Position numbers and translations under genes: made by a program. From Luteitalea sp. (GTDB lineage: Bacteria > Acidobacteriota > Vicinamibacteria > Vicinamibacterales > Vicinamibacteraceae): a stretch of DNA of 56,714 nucleotides. Every line of letters starts with the position of its first letter. Position 1 is the first letter of the stretch. Positions 18,784 through 25,868 of the stretch are shown in pieces. The stretch lies in contig WHTT01000007.1 of the NCBI GenBank assembly GCA_009377605.1, forward strand, positions 1 through 56,714, written 5' to 3'. Below the pieces are notes generated by a model that was not told the origin of the DNA, made no database searches, and saw only the letters and a list, made by a program, of their open reading frames with translations.

Positions 18784-18982
18784 GCAGGTCAAAGCTGCAT
18801 GCGACCCTCAGGTGTGCAGGTTGGACAGGCGATCAAGCTGGTGCGTCCAGCCGGACGGGACCTGACGAGCTCCTGCGGCGTCAACGCGAGGACCGACGCG
18901 TGCGGGAGCTCAAGATGTGTCCGCAGGGAGCGGCCCACTCGCCACGCGGTTGAACTGTAACTCCTCTTTGCGATCCGGCGCC

Positions 18983-19231
18983 ATGTTGCCGTACACTGTG
19001 ACAGTGAACCTGCGTGATCGCATCACGGTCGACCCCGCTGTCAGGTTTGGGAAGCCTTGCGTGCGCGGCACCCGCATTTCTGTCGGTGACATCCTCGGAT
19101 ACCTCGCCGGTGGAATGTCTGAACAGCAGCTCCTCGCCCAGTTCCCGCAGTTGACGGCCCAGGACATCCGGGCGTGTCTCGCTTACGCGGCGGAGCGCGA
19201 GCGTCGAACCTTCGGCGTACCGGCAGCTTGA
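18983..19231 (+). CDS. DUF433 antitoxin-like protein (module 2)
   Basis: ATG at 18983; an internal GTG near 19004 is possible. It carries the DUF433 pattern DRITVDPAVRFGKPCVRGTR, then ISVGDILGYLAGGMSEQQLL and FPQLTAQDIRACLAYAAERE. It is the counterpart of the protein at 13365 but clearly divergent, so not a recent duplicate. Its stop lies 4 bp before the partner start. Confidence 0.8.
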   Translation: MLPYTVTVNLRDRITVDPAVRFGKPCVRGTRISVGDILGYLAGGMSEQQLLAQFPQLTAQDIRACLAYAAERERRTFGVPAA

Positions 19232-19235
19232 GTCG

Positions 19236-19568
19236 ATGCGGCTGCTGTTCGACGAACAGTTGTCTGAGGACCTCTGTGAGACCCTCTCCGGCCTGTATCC
19301 GAGATCACTGCACGTTCGTCGGTTAGGGCTCGGTGGTGCTCCTGATTCGCGCGTCTGGCAAGCGGCCCGAGAGCATGAGGCTCTCCTGGTTACGAAAGAC
19401 GAAGACTTTCACCGACTCGTATTACTGCAGGGCGCTCCGCCGAAGGTCATCTGGATACGCTTGGGGAACTGCTCCACGCAACAGATGGCCGAACTCCTTC
19501 GGCGCAGCTACGACGGCATTCGTCGATTCTCTGACCAGGAGGAAGCAACGATCCTCGAGTTGGGCTAG
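19236..19568 (+). CDS. DUF5615 PIN-like putative toxin (module 2)
   Basis: 110 residues starting MRLLFDEQLSEDLCETL, the N-terminal acidic strand of the family. HVRRLGLGGAPDSRVWQAAR and LLVTKDEDFHRLVLLQGAPP follow, then VIWIRLGNCSTQQM. Directly downstream of a DUF433 gene, so a toxin-antitoxin-like pair with probable RNase fold. The pair forms the first cargo of the islet. Confidence 0.8.
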   Translation: MRLLFDEQLSEDLCETLSGLYPRSLHVRRLGLGGAPDSRVWQAAREHEALLVTKDEDFHRLVLLQGAPPKVIWIRLGNCSTQQMAELLRRSYDGIRRFSDQEEATILELG

Positions 19569-19619
19569 AACGGTCCGGGCGCTCGCGGTCGGGCCGCTAC
19601 ACGACGGCTAGCCGCGGGT

Positions 19620-19718
19620 GATTTGGCGCGCAAGTTGCGGCGCTACATCGACAAGTACAATCGCAACGCCAAGCCCGTGCGCTGGTCTTATGCTGATCCC
19701 TCACGGCGCATCGCGTGA
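19620..19718 (+). pseudogene. IS630-family transposase C-terminal remnant
   Basis: The frame reads DLARKLRRYIDKYNRNAKPV then RWSYADPSRRIA and TGA (19716-19718). The YIDxYNRxAKPxxWxYxDPxRRI pattern is the end of IS630-type DDE transposases. Only about 32 codons remain; the catalytic region is absent. Confidence 0.6.
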
Positions 19719-19788
19719 TACTAAAGAAGCCGTTAGTACGGTCCACTAGCGCGTTCGGTCCGCGCCGCGTGCCACACACACGGCGCCT

Positions 19789-20208
19789 TCAACGATCACG
19801 AAGGCGCGACGAAGAGCTGCCGCCACCAGGGCTCCTCTTCCTCATGCGCTTGAGCGAGCGACGGAACTCAATGTAGTGAAGAACGTCCTCGCGGTCATCA
19901 TCGTCCAGATCAGCAATTGCACTCAGTAGCGTCTGCGAGGTCGCGTCCGGTTCTGTTTGTGAGATAAAGATCGTGATCGGAGCGCCAAGGCTCCGCGCGA
20001 GCCTCTCAAGGTGCGCCACTGAAGGCTTGTATGTACCGGTTTCCCACCGAGAGATAGTATTTGGCGTCGTTCCAGTGAGCTCGGCCAACCGTATTTGACT
20101 CACTTGCCGACGCATCCGGACCTCTCTAATCTTCTCGCCGATTCGCCGGTAGAGTTGGGCTTCCCTCCGTCCTTCTTTAGGATTATATATTCCTTTTAGT
20201 GTTGACAT
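19789..20208 (-). CDS. XRE-family HTH transcriptional regulator
   Basis: Residues about 20-80 are a Cro/C1 helix-turn-helix: IGEKIREVRMRRQVSQIRLA, then ELTGTTPNTISRWETGTYKP and LERLARSLGAPITIF. A further 50 residues include a helix rich in Asp (AIADLDDDDREDVLHYIEFR) and a basic Ser-rich tail. Start at 20208 or 20211 (two adjacent ATGs). The start overlaps the -35 box of a promoter firing the other way (20202-20230), so the protein probably represses that promoter and itself. Confidence 0.8.
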   Translation of the reverse strand: MSTLKGIYNPKEGRREAQLYRRIGEKIREVRMRRQVSQIRLAELTGTTPNTISRWETGTYKPSVAHLERLARSLGAPITIFISQTEPDATSQTLLSAIADLDDDDREDVLHYIEFRRSLKRMRKRSPGGGSSSSRLRDR

Positions 20209-20241
20209 CATCGGAATGGCTCAATATCCTAATAAAGGATA
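20202..20241 (+). promoter_or_regulatory. sigma-70-type promoter with operator-like inverted repeat
   Basis: TTGACA (20202-20207), 17-bp spacer, TATCCT (20225-20230). The -10 box forms the left arm of TATCCT-N5-AGGATA (20225-20241). A related AGGA-N8-TCCT palindrome is at 20179-20194 within the regulator start. The region is much more AT-rich than average. Confidence 0.5.
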
Positions 20242-20291
20242 CACGATTCCTTGTCGTGTACAGCTTTTGTCCGACGCAAGAAAGGAGACGA

Positions 20292-20498
20292 ATGATGAAA
20301 CGCAGCCGGCGAAGCGAGAGCAGTTGGCTTCAAGAGGGTGACGCAGAGGTAGATATGGTGACGATGGTCACGGGCCATCCATCCACACCCTTACACCACA
20401 CCGCTTTGGTTCAACAGATGCAAGTACGATTCAAGAGAAGCCTTCGCCACGTCACTGCAGTTGAGCGGCTGACGCACGAGCGGAGACGCGACGACTGA
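20292..20498 (+). CDS. small hypothetical protein, 68 residues
   Basis: ATG at 20292 (or 20295) with a perfect AAAGGAG at 20281-20287 and the promoter just described about 60 bp upstream. The product starts MMKRSRRSESSWLQEGDAEV and is basic toward the C-terminus (VERLTHERRRDD). No family recognised. Divergent to an XRE regulator, so likely its controlled target. Confidence 0.45.
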   Translation: MMKRSRRSESSWLQEGDAEVDMVTMVTGHPSTPLHHTALVQQMQVRFKRSLRHVTAVERLTHERRRDD

Positions 20499-20855
20499 AT
20501 CACGCCAGAGTGTCGGTCGCGTCCCAGGACGACCGCGACTATTCGTAGCCACGCCGCGGAAACGCGACCGCGCGCTCAGTCCCGTGAAGCACGAATAGAC
20601 TTGCGAGCCTTGGTTTATTTCGAGGCCAGAGCAGGTGATCCCGCGCTCCAGATGGGTCGCGCTGCGTGCTCCAGACGGCGGTACTTCCGAACCTCCGTGT
20701 CGATGGGCGTCGTGAGTGTAGACCATGACTGGCTCGTCCACGAGCCGTGAGCCGGATGACGTGAGTTGGTGCATATGACGTTCGCGGCCAATCATGCGGG
20801 GCGGCAAGATCGCAGTCGCGAGGTCGGTCGGTCCCGCGCGCGCGCTCGGCCGAAG
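20499..20855. other. no gene seen
   Basis: About 360 bp between the small ORF and the broken winged-helix gene. Frames on both strands lack motifs and start signals. Confidence 0.4.
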
Positions 20856-21094
20856 TCAGTCGAGCGGCGGCAGGAGCGCGGGATCCACGAGCACTCGAAT
20901 CGACCGAGGTGTTCGAGGTGTTCGTGAAATGAGACCACGCCGCTCGAGGGCGAGGACCATGTTGTGCACGGATGGCGGCGTGACCTAAAATACGCTTGAA
21001 TATCCGCCTCTGCCGGCGGCCGTCGATGCAGCTTCGAGTACGTGGCGATGAACGCGAGGTATTGCCCTTGCAGCTTCGTGAATGCCTGAGCCAT
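20856..21094 (-). pseudogene. winged-helix (LexA/MarR-like) DNA-binding protein, frameshifted
   Basis: From ATG at 21094 the frame reads MAQAFTKLQGQYLAFIATYS, then KLHRRPPAEADIQAYFR. The homologous sequence then moves to another frame near 20990: VTPPSVHNMVLALERRGLIS, RTPRTPRSIRVLVDPALLPP and LD, stop at 20856. The joined protein is a typical 80-residue stand-alone LexA-type winged helix with recognition helix PPSVHNMVLALERRGLI. Loss of one base in the TTTAG region explains the break. Confidence 0.65.
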
Positions 21095-21150
21095 GAATAC
21101 CGCCTGGCACTCGATCTTCAATGGGCAGTTTGCCACGTCCGAACGTCAGA

Positions 21151-21459
21151 TCAGACACCACGTATGTCGACGCGAAAGGCGTCCTCGCCGAAGCTGTCGC
21201 GTACTCGACAGGCGAGCACATACTGGCGAGCGCCGATACGCACGTGGCGCTGTTTCCTCGCCAGTGCACACAGCTCCTGCCGGAGAGCCCTTGCCTTCGG
21301 AGTCGATCGTTCGAATCTGGCGATGCCGAATCCGACGGCACCACGGATGACGCACACCTCGTCAAAATCGCCGTCGTAGTCGACATCCAAGGCGTTGCCC
21401 TCCCATTGAAGGGCTTGCTCTACTAGGTCGTCAAGAATACTCGGGTGCTCTTTCGCCAT
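21151..21459 (-). CDS. hypothetical protein, 102 residues
   Basis: Start chosen at the ATG at 21459. It begins MAKEHPSILDDLVEQALQWE and has an acidic patch DVDYDGDFDEVCVIRGAVGF followed by a basic half (KARALRQELCALARKQRHVR). No family recognised. It is in the same orientation as the winged-helix gene 57 bp downstream and may have shared a transcript. Some longer starts upstream cannot be excluded. Confidence 0.5.
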   Translation of the reverse strand: MAKEHPSILDDLVEQALQWEGNALDVDYDGDFDEVCVIRGAVGFGIARFERSTPKARALRQELCALARKQRHVRIGARQYVLACRVRDSFGEDAFRVDIRGV

Positions 21460-21749
21460 TTGCGCATCAGCCTGGCAGCCAAACCGAACGGCGCATCGCG
21501 AAAATTCTAACGGATGGGTGGCCTTGGGCGCGAAAACGCGCGACGACACAGCGCTCGGGCCTCAGGCCGCGGACCCACGTTCCTGGCCTGAGACCCAGGC
21601 ACCGTCGAGATCCTCCCTGCAGATGACGATCCACGAGGGCTCGACCCGAAGCCCAGCGTGTAGGCGACGCATGGGTCTCCGCAAGCACCCGACGCGAGCC
21701 GTCCATGTCATCAACATAGCCGGTTGGCGGCACGCGCGAAGAACGTCGA

Positions 21750-22775
21750 CTAGGCCTGCCCAGACTTCGTCCTCGCCTGTTCCATCGCGATCTGGTTCAC
21801 GTGGGCGAGGGCCCGAGCACCTGATGCACCTTCGACCGCCTTGACCGCAATGTCCTGGACCTGCCGCTTGGCGTCTTCCAGCTGCTTCTCGAGCGCCGCA
21901 ATCTGAGCAGACCGGCCGGCGGCGACTTCCTCGAGCGTCTTGATCTGAAGCTCCGCGACGCGGCGGTTAGCCTCGCGTTCTTTGGTCATTAGCAGCAGCT
22001 GCTGTTCGAATTGCTGCTCGGTCTGCTGAATTGCGGCAAGCCTCGCCTGCTCGGCTTCCGCTTGAAGCCTGGCGCCGAACCCGTCGACTTCATGGCGAAG
22101 GCCGACGAGTTCCTCTTCCTGTTCTTTCAACGCCGCCTCGCGCTCCTGCCAGCTTTTCTGCAACGCTTCCTGTTGCTCGCGATGCTTCTTCTCAACTGCT
22201 CGCACCTCCTCGTCGTACTTATCCTGCGCCTTCTTGCGTTCAAGGTTCTTCTTGTACTCGTACTCCTCCACCTCGCGTTGGCGCTGCTTCCTCAAGGTAT
22301 CGTCGTATTCCTTCTCGGCGCGTTCCCGCGCTTTGACTTCGCCGTCCCATTGGGCGCGGCGGTCGGTCATCTCCGCTACCAACGCCTGCTTGCGAGCCTC
22401 GTACTCCTGTACCAATTGATCGACTGCCGTTCGCGCGACGTCGATCTTGTGCAGTCGCGCGAGCTCCGTACGTTCCAGCGCCACCGATTCCCGAATGGTG
22501 GCGAGGCGCTGCACCTCACCGATCAGTTGGTCGGACACTTCAGCCAAGGCCCTGGAAATCTGCACGGTCAGCTCGGAGACGTTTCTCGCCACGGTTTCGA
22601 CGGACAGCCCATCGACCGCCTGCCGCACCTCCGCTGCTCTGAGCTCGGCGACTTCTTCGGCTTTCGCGTCTCTGGCTTCTCGTGCTGCCGCGACCTCGTC
22701 GCGGATCTTCGTAAATTCCTGCTGCACCGTGGCCTTACTCGGCCGCGCTCGCGCCGTTGCCGTTCGCTTCGCCAT
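21750..22775 (-). CDS. long coiled-coil protein of unknown function
   Basis: 341 residues, almost entirely charged heptads from about residue 15 to 310 (EVAAAREARDAKAEEVAELR, KEYDDTLRKQRQREVEEYEY, QQEALQKSWQEREAALKEQE), with no signal peptide or membrane segment. The C-terminal segment IAVKAVEGASGARALAHVNQ then IAMEQARTKS is less repetitive and looks like a conserved tail. Cytoplasmic, probably a filament or scaffold. Last cargo gene of the islet, ending about 200 bp before the right repeat. Confidence 0.7.
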   Translation of the reverse strand: MAKRTATARARPSKATVQQEFTKIRDEVAAAREARDAKAEEVAELRAAEVRQAVDGLSVETVARNVSELTVQISRALAEVSDQLIGEVQRLATIRESVALERTELARLHKIDVARTAVDQLVQEYEARKQALVAEMTDRRAQWDGEVKARERAEKEYDDTLRKQRQREVEEYEYKKNLERKKAQDKYDEEVRAVEKKHREQQEALQKSWQEREAALKEQEEELVGLRHEVDGFGARLQAEAEQARLAAIQQTEQQFEQQLLLMTKEREANRRVAELQIKTLEEVAAGRSAQIAALEKQLEDAKRQVQDIAVKAVEGASGARALAHVNQIAMEQARTKSGQA

Positions 22776-22968
22776 GACTCAATCCTCACGCGTCTATTAC
22801 GCGCCGTTTCACCGACGCCGTTCCATCTGTCCCTCGCAGGGCGCTGGCCATGATACGGGCGGCGGGAGGCGATCGATCCGCACGGAGGGACCACGACTCG
22901 AGCGGGGAACAGAAACACCAATCGAGACTCAAACCGCAACGACGCTCATGCGCACGTCAGACTGTGCT

Positions 22969-23114
22969 CCAGAAGCTCCACTCGATCACCCTGGGCACAC
23001 TCCGTGGATCTGACGTAGATGGTGTTAGGGAGTATTCAGTGTAAGTCCTTTATTTGGTGCCGAAGGAGGGAGTCGAACCCTCACGCCCGTTGCCAGGCGG
23101 GGGATTTTGAGTCC
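22969..23114 (+). repeat. right copy of the 146-bp direct repeat (att-like)
   Basis: Identical to 18512-18657. Bases 23055-23114 are the 3' part of the intact tRNA-Leu; 22969-23054 is its downstream flank. Confidence 0.9.
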
Positions 23115-23143
23115 CCTGCGTCTGCCAGTTCCGCCACTTCGGC
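23055..23143 (-). tRNA. tRNA-Leu (anticodon CAA)
   Basis: Minus strand: acceptor GCCGAAG pairs with CTTCGGC, followed by ACCA, so CCA is encoded. The D arm holds GTGGCGGAACTGGCAGACGC, the anticodon stem GGGGA/TCCCC encloses CTCAAAA (anticodon CAA), there is a long variable arm as in class II tRNAs, and the T arm contains GGTTCGACTCC. Total 89 nt with CCA. It is the integration site of the adjacent islet. Confidence 0.95.
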
Positions 23144-23274
23144 CCGCACACGAAGGCGAAGAAAGCTAGTCTAGCATGCCGCCTGGGCACTCCTGAGCGG
23201 CCGCGCCTCGTTCACGCTCCCAGCGCACTCGGGCAGGCACGCTTGTCCGCCAGGCAGGCCTCTGAAGGTGTGCG

Positions 23275-23886
23275 CTACTTGATGGTCCATAAGTACAACA
23301 CGCGCGTACTCCCGTTGCTGTCCGTAAACTGGTCGATCTTATCTGGTTTCCACTCACCACCCATACTGAAGTTATGTGATACGACCCGTGCGCCGGGCCC
23401 AAGCTCTTGTTGTAATTTTGGACGCAGCTTCAAGTTCGACGACGACAAGAGATAGAGCGTGACGACCGTGGCACCGGAGATGTCGGTCGTGAGCGCATTC
23501 TCCAAGCGGAACTCGACGCGCGACTCCACGCCCGCCTCGCGCGCGTTGGCACGTGACTCAGCGATGCGCTTCGGATCGATGTCGATGCCGACACCGCGCG
23601 CCCCGTATTGCTTCGCCGCTCGAATGACCAATCGGCCGTCGCCGCTGCCGAGGTCATAGACGACATCACTCTTGCCGACGCCCGCCAATTCGAGCATCCG
23701 GTCCACTACGTCATGCGGAGTAGGAGCATATGGCGCGAGACTTTCCCCCGCTGGCGGGAGCGACTGAGCCTGAGCCGGTGCGCCGCCCGCACGTTCGACA
23801 TCGACGATTGCGGCCGCGGCGGTTGCCACGAGCGCTACGGAGAGGAGACCGCGCGTTGTCCGCGCGCTCATCCGGCTTCCGCTCAT
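23275..23886 (-). CDS. class I methyltransferase-like protein with a signal peptide
   Basis: ATG at 23886 has AAAGGAGG 5 bp upstream, better than the GTG at 23889. The N-terminus (MSGSRMSARTTRGLLSVALV, then ATAAAAIVDV) is a basic-hydrophobic export signal or anchor. From about residue 55 a SAM-methyltransferase fold follows: DVVDRMLELAGVGKSDVVYD, LGSGDGRLVIRAAK (motif I), GVGIDIDPKRI, VTLYLLSSSNLKLRP and the end TRVLYLWTIK. SAM is not normally available outside the cytoplasm, so either the segment only anchors the protein or the fold has another job. Confidence 0.75.
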   Translation of the reverse strand: MSGSRMSARTTRGLLSVALVATAAAAIVDVERAGGAPAQAQSLPPAGESLAPYAPTPHDVVDRMLELAGVGKSDVVYDLGSGDGRLVIRAAKQYGARGVGIDIDPKRIAESRANAREAGVESRVEFRLENALTTDISGATVVTLYLLSSSNLKLRPKLQQELGPGARVVSHNFSMGGEWKPDKIDQFTDSNGSTRVLYLWTIK

Positions 23887-24145
23887 CACGCCCTCCTTTC
23901 AAGAGCCCTCGCCGTTTCGACGCCAAAACAGTTGCGCTGGTTCTTGCGGGCCGCGGCTTGCAGCCGCGCCCCCGCCCTTCGACTTCGCTCGTCCGACGCC
24001 GACGACATCCTGTCACAGTACTGACGGGTAGCACGGTTGCGCGCGTTGCGCATACACGGCGGTTCGTTCGTAGCGGGCAACCTGCTGCTGCACAATGACT
24101 TCGCCGCATGCGTGCACGAAAAGGCCGATTTTGCGGCTTCTTCCC

Positions 24146-24175
24146 GTGACAATTCCGTGTCGACCGCGCTATACT
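24146..24175 (+). promoter_or_regulatory. sigma-70-type promoter of carD
   Basis: GTGACA (24146-24151), 18-bp spacer, TATACT (24170-24175), 59 bp before the carD start. The rest of 23887-24145 shows no gene. Confidence 0.5.
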
Positions 24176-24234
24176 AGGAGGCTACACGTCTCGCGACACG
24201 CCTAACCTACTCCCATGTCTTTCAACAAAGTGGG

Positions 24235-24840
24235 GTGCACGTGACATTCCAACTCGGCGACAAGGTCATCTACCCGAACCACGGGCTTGGCATCATCGAG
24301 ACGATCGAGACCAAGACCATTCTGGGCACGACGTGCGGCTTTTATCAGCTACGGATGCTAGCCAGCGAGACGACCGTGCTGGTACCGGTTGACAACGTGG
24401 ACAGCGTGGGGCTCCGTCGCGCCATCGACGACGAGGAAGTCGAGGGGCTGTTCACGCGTCTCGGCGACGGCAAGATCGAAAGCCATCAGAATTGGAAAGG
24501 GCGGTTCAAGGACAACTCGGATCGGATGCGCACCGGCTCCATCTACGACGTGGTCGAGGTGCTGAAGAGCCTTATGTATCTCAGCAAATCGAAGAGCCTG
24601 TCGTTTCGCGAAAAGCGGATGCTGGACCGGGCAAAGTTTCTCGTAGTGTCGGAGATCGCGGAAGTGATGCGAAATCCGATGCCGGAGATCGAGCAGAAAG
24701 TCGACCAGGCCCTGGAGCACTGCTTTGCGGCCAAGGAACGAGCCGACACGCGTGCCGCAAAACTCAAGAGCGCCAAGGTTGCCGCCAGCGCCAGCGCTGG
24801 CGCCGGCGCTGGCGCGCGGCGGGCGGTGCGCGCTTCCTAA
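24235..24840 (+). CDS. carD: CarD-family transcriptional regulator
   Basis: The protein begins FQLGDKVIYPNHGLGIIETI, the RNA-polymerase-interacting (Tudor-like) domain shared with Mfd, and continues with a helical DNA-binding domain (residues about 75-170, with LFTRLGDGKIESHQNWKGRF and KSLMYLSKSKSLSFREKRML). CarD/CdnL binds the RNAP beta subunit and stabilises open complexes, mainly at rRNA promoters. Starts are GTG at 24235 or 24241; the latter gives the family's usual MTFQLGDK. The last 35 residues (AAKLKSAKVAASASAGAGAG) are a low-complexity Ala/Gly tail. A terminator follows at 24873. Confidence 0.9.
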   Translation: MHVTFQLGDKVIYPNHGLGIIETIETKTILGTTCGFYQLRMLASETTVLVPVDNVDSVGLRRAIDDEEVEGLFTRLGDGKIESHQNWKGRFKDNSDRMRTGSIYDVVEVLKSLMYLSKSKSLSFREKRMLDRAKFLVVSEIAEVMRNPMPEIEQKVDQALEHCFAAKERADTRAAKLKSAKVAASASAGAGAGARRAVRAS

Positions 24841-24872
24841 TAGCCGGCCGTGAGCGAGACACCGTGATGAGA

Positions 24873-24920
24873 CGGGGCAGGCCGCCCGAGAGACCGGGGC
24901 GGCCTGCCCCGTTTCGTTTT
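24873..24920 (+). terminator. rho-independent terminator of carD
   Basis: CGGGGCAGGCCGCCC (24873-24887) pairs perfectly with 24897-24911 around a 9-base loop, followed by TTTCGTTTT. It ends immediately before the first possible start of the acyltransferase gene. Confidence 0.8.
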
Positions 24921-25868
24921 ATGATGCCTTCCATGCGTCTCCTGCGCACCGCGTTGGCGGCGCTGAGAACGGTCGTCACCTACGCGTTCGTCAGCCTCTA
25001 CATCCTCCTTGTCGGGCCCGTCGCGCTCGCCGTCGCGTTCCTCTTTGGATGGCATCGGCCGCTCTACGTGGCGGCACACGGGGCGGTGAGCGTGGCGCTC
25101 CGCCTCGCGGGCATTCGCATGATCGTGAACGGCGCCGAGCAGGTCACGCCCGCGCAGCCCACGCTGTACTGTGTGAACCACGCCAGCAACGTCGAGCCAC
25201 CGATCCTGTTCGCAGCGCTCCGGAGCATCGGGACGCGGTTGAAGATCGTGTACAAGGAGGAACTGCGCCGCTTACCGATTCTCGGCCGGGGCTTCGAGGT
25301 GGTCGGCTTCGTGCCAATCAATCGCCGTGATCGCGAGCAGAGCACCCGCGCCATCGAGCGCGCCGCCGCTCAGGCGCGTGCCGGCGATTCGTTCTTGATG
25401 TTTCCGGAAGGCACGCGCAGTGTGACCGGCGAGCTCTTGCCGTTCAAGATGGGAGCGTTCTTGCTTGCCGTGAGGGCGCAAGTGCGAATCGTCCCAGTGG
25501 CGATTGCAGGCGCCGACCGCGCCATGCGGAAGGGGAGCCCGCTCATTTGGCCGACGACCGTGCGCGTGCATTTTGGCGAGCCGGTGACGACAGCGGGATT
25601 GGGCGTGGAAAGCCGCCACGCGCTTCGTGATATTGCACGCGAGCGGGTCGCCCAATTGCTAGCAGACGCCAAGACATGCCTTCGCCTCGCCGGCGGCGTG
25701 GCGAAGGCCACGCAGGCGGGCCGTGGCCTTTGGCCGCGCGCCGTCGGACGCTCACGGCGCGTTCGGCGAACGCGCCCTACCATGATGGGAGGGACGCCTC
25801 GCCGAGGCGTCCGTTCCGCGTTCTCGAGGGCTCCAGAGGAGACGACATGGACGGGTTCATCACGTTAG
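24921..25868 (+). CDS. plsC: 1-acyl-glycerol-3-phosphate acyltransferase (PlsC family)
   Basis: Membrane-anchored by TVVTYAFVSLYILLVGPVAL and the next hydrophobic segment. Motif I is NHASNVEPP (an H-x4-E variant of the usual NHx4D), motif II covers VGFVPINRRDRE, motif III is FPEGTRS and motif IV VPVAIAGAD. It acylates lysophosphatidate in phospholipid synthesis. Start is one of ATG 24921, 24924 or 24933; none has a clear ribosome-binding site because the carD terminator abuts. After about residue 255 the sequence is Arg-rich and encoded by a REP-like palindrome pair, reading on into the next gene (overlap with 25847), so the functional protein probably ends in substance before that. Confidence 0.8.
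   Translation: MMPSMRLLRTALAALRTVVTYAFVSLYILLVGPVALAVAFLFGWHRPLYVAAHGAVSVALRLAGIRMIVNGAEQVTPAQPTLYCVNHASNVEPPILFAALRSIGTRLKIVYKEELRRLPILGRGFEVVGFVPINRRDREQSTRAIERAAAQARAGDSFLMFPEGTRSVTGELLPFKMGAFLLAVRAQVRIVPVAIAGADRAMRKGSPLIWPTTVRVHFGEPVTTAGLGVESRHALRDIARERVAQLLADAKTCLRLAGGVAKATQAGRGLWPRAVGRSRRVRRTRPTMMGGTPRRGVRSAFSRAPEETTWTGSSR
25756..25812. repeat. REP-like double palindrome, copy 1
   Basis: First palindrome 25756-25776: GGCGCGTTCG, one base, CGAACGCGCC. Second 25792-25812: GGACGCCTCG, one base, CGAGGCGTCC. The link is 15 bp. It lies inside the 3' end of the acyltransferase frame. Confidence 0.8.

Larger units (their letters stand above)
18512..23114. mobile_element. 4.46-kb tRNA-Leu islet bounded by 146-bp direct repeats
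   Basis: Bases 18512-18657 and 22969-23114 are identical (offset 4,457). Each copy covers the 3' 60 nt of tRNA-Leu(CAA) plus 86 bp downstream of the tRNA. The right copy belongs to the intact tRNA gene, the left copy is a 3' fragment only. That is the layout left when an element integrates at a tRNA 3' end and restores it. Cargo: DUF433-DUF5615, IS630 remnant, XRE regulator with small ORF, broken winged-helix gene, hypothetical protein, coiled-coil protein. No integrase or recombinase gene was found, so the element cannot move by itself now. Confidence 0.7.

Noticed and set aside
18658-18960. Integrase gene at the islet edge
   Set aside because: Both strands were read for the tyrosine-recombinase boxes (HxxR, LGH, Y) and none was found; only a stem-loop and a shared 25-mer are present.
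22011-22853. 280-codon plus-strand frame rich in Leu and Phe, resembling a membrane protein
   Set aside because: Exact mirror of the coiled-coil gene: Lys/Glu codons read on the other strand give Leu/Phe. The minus frame has the heptad structure.
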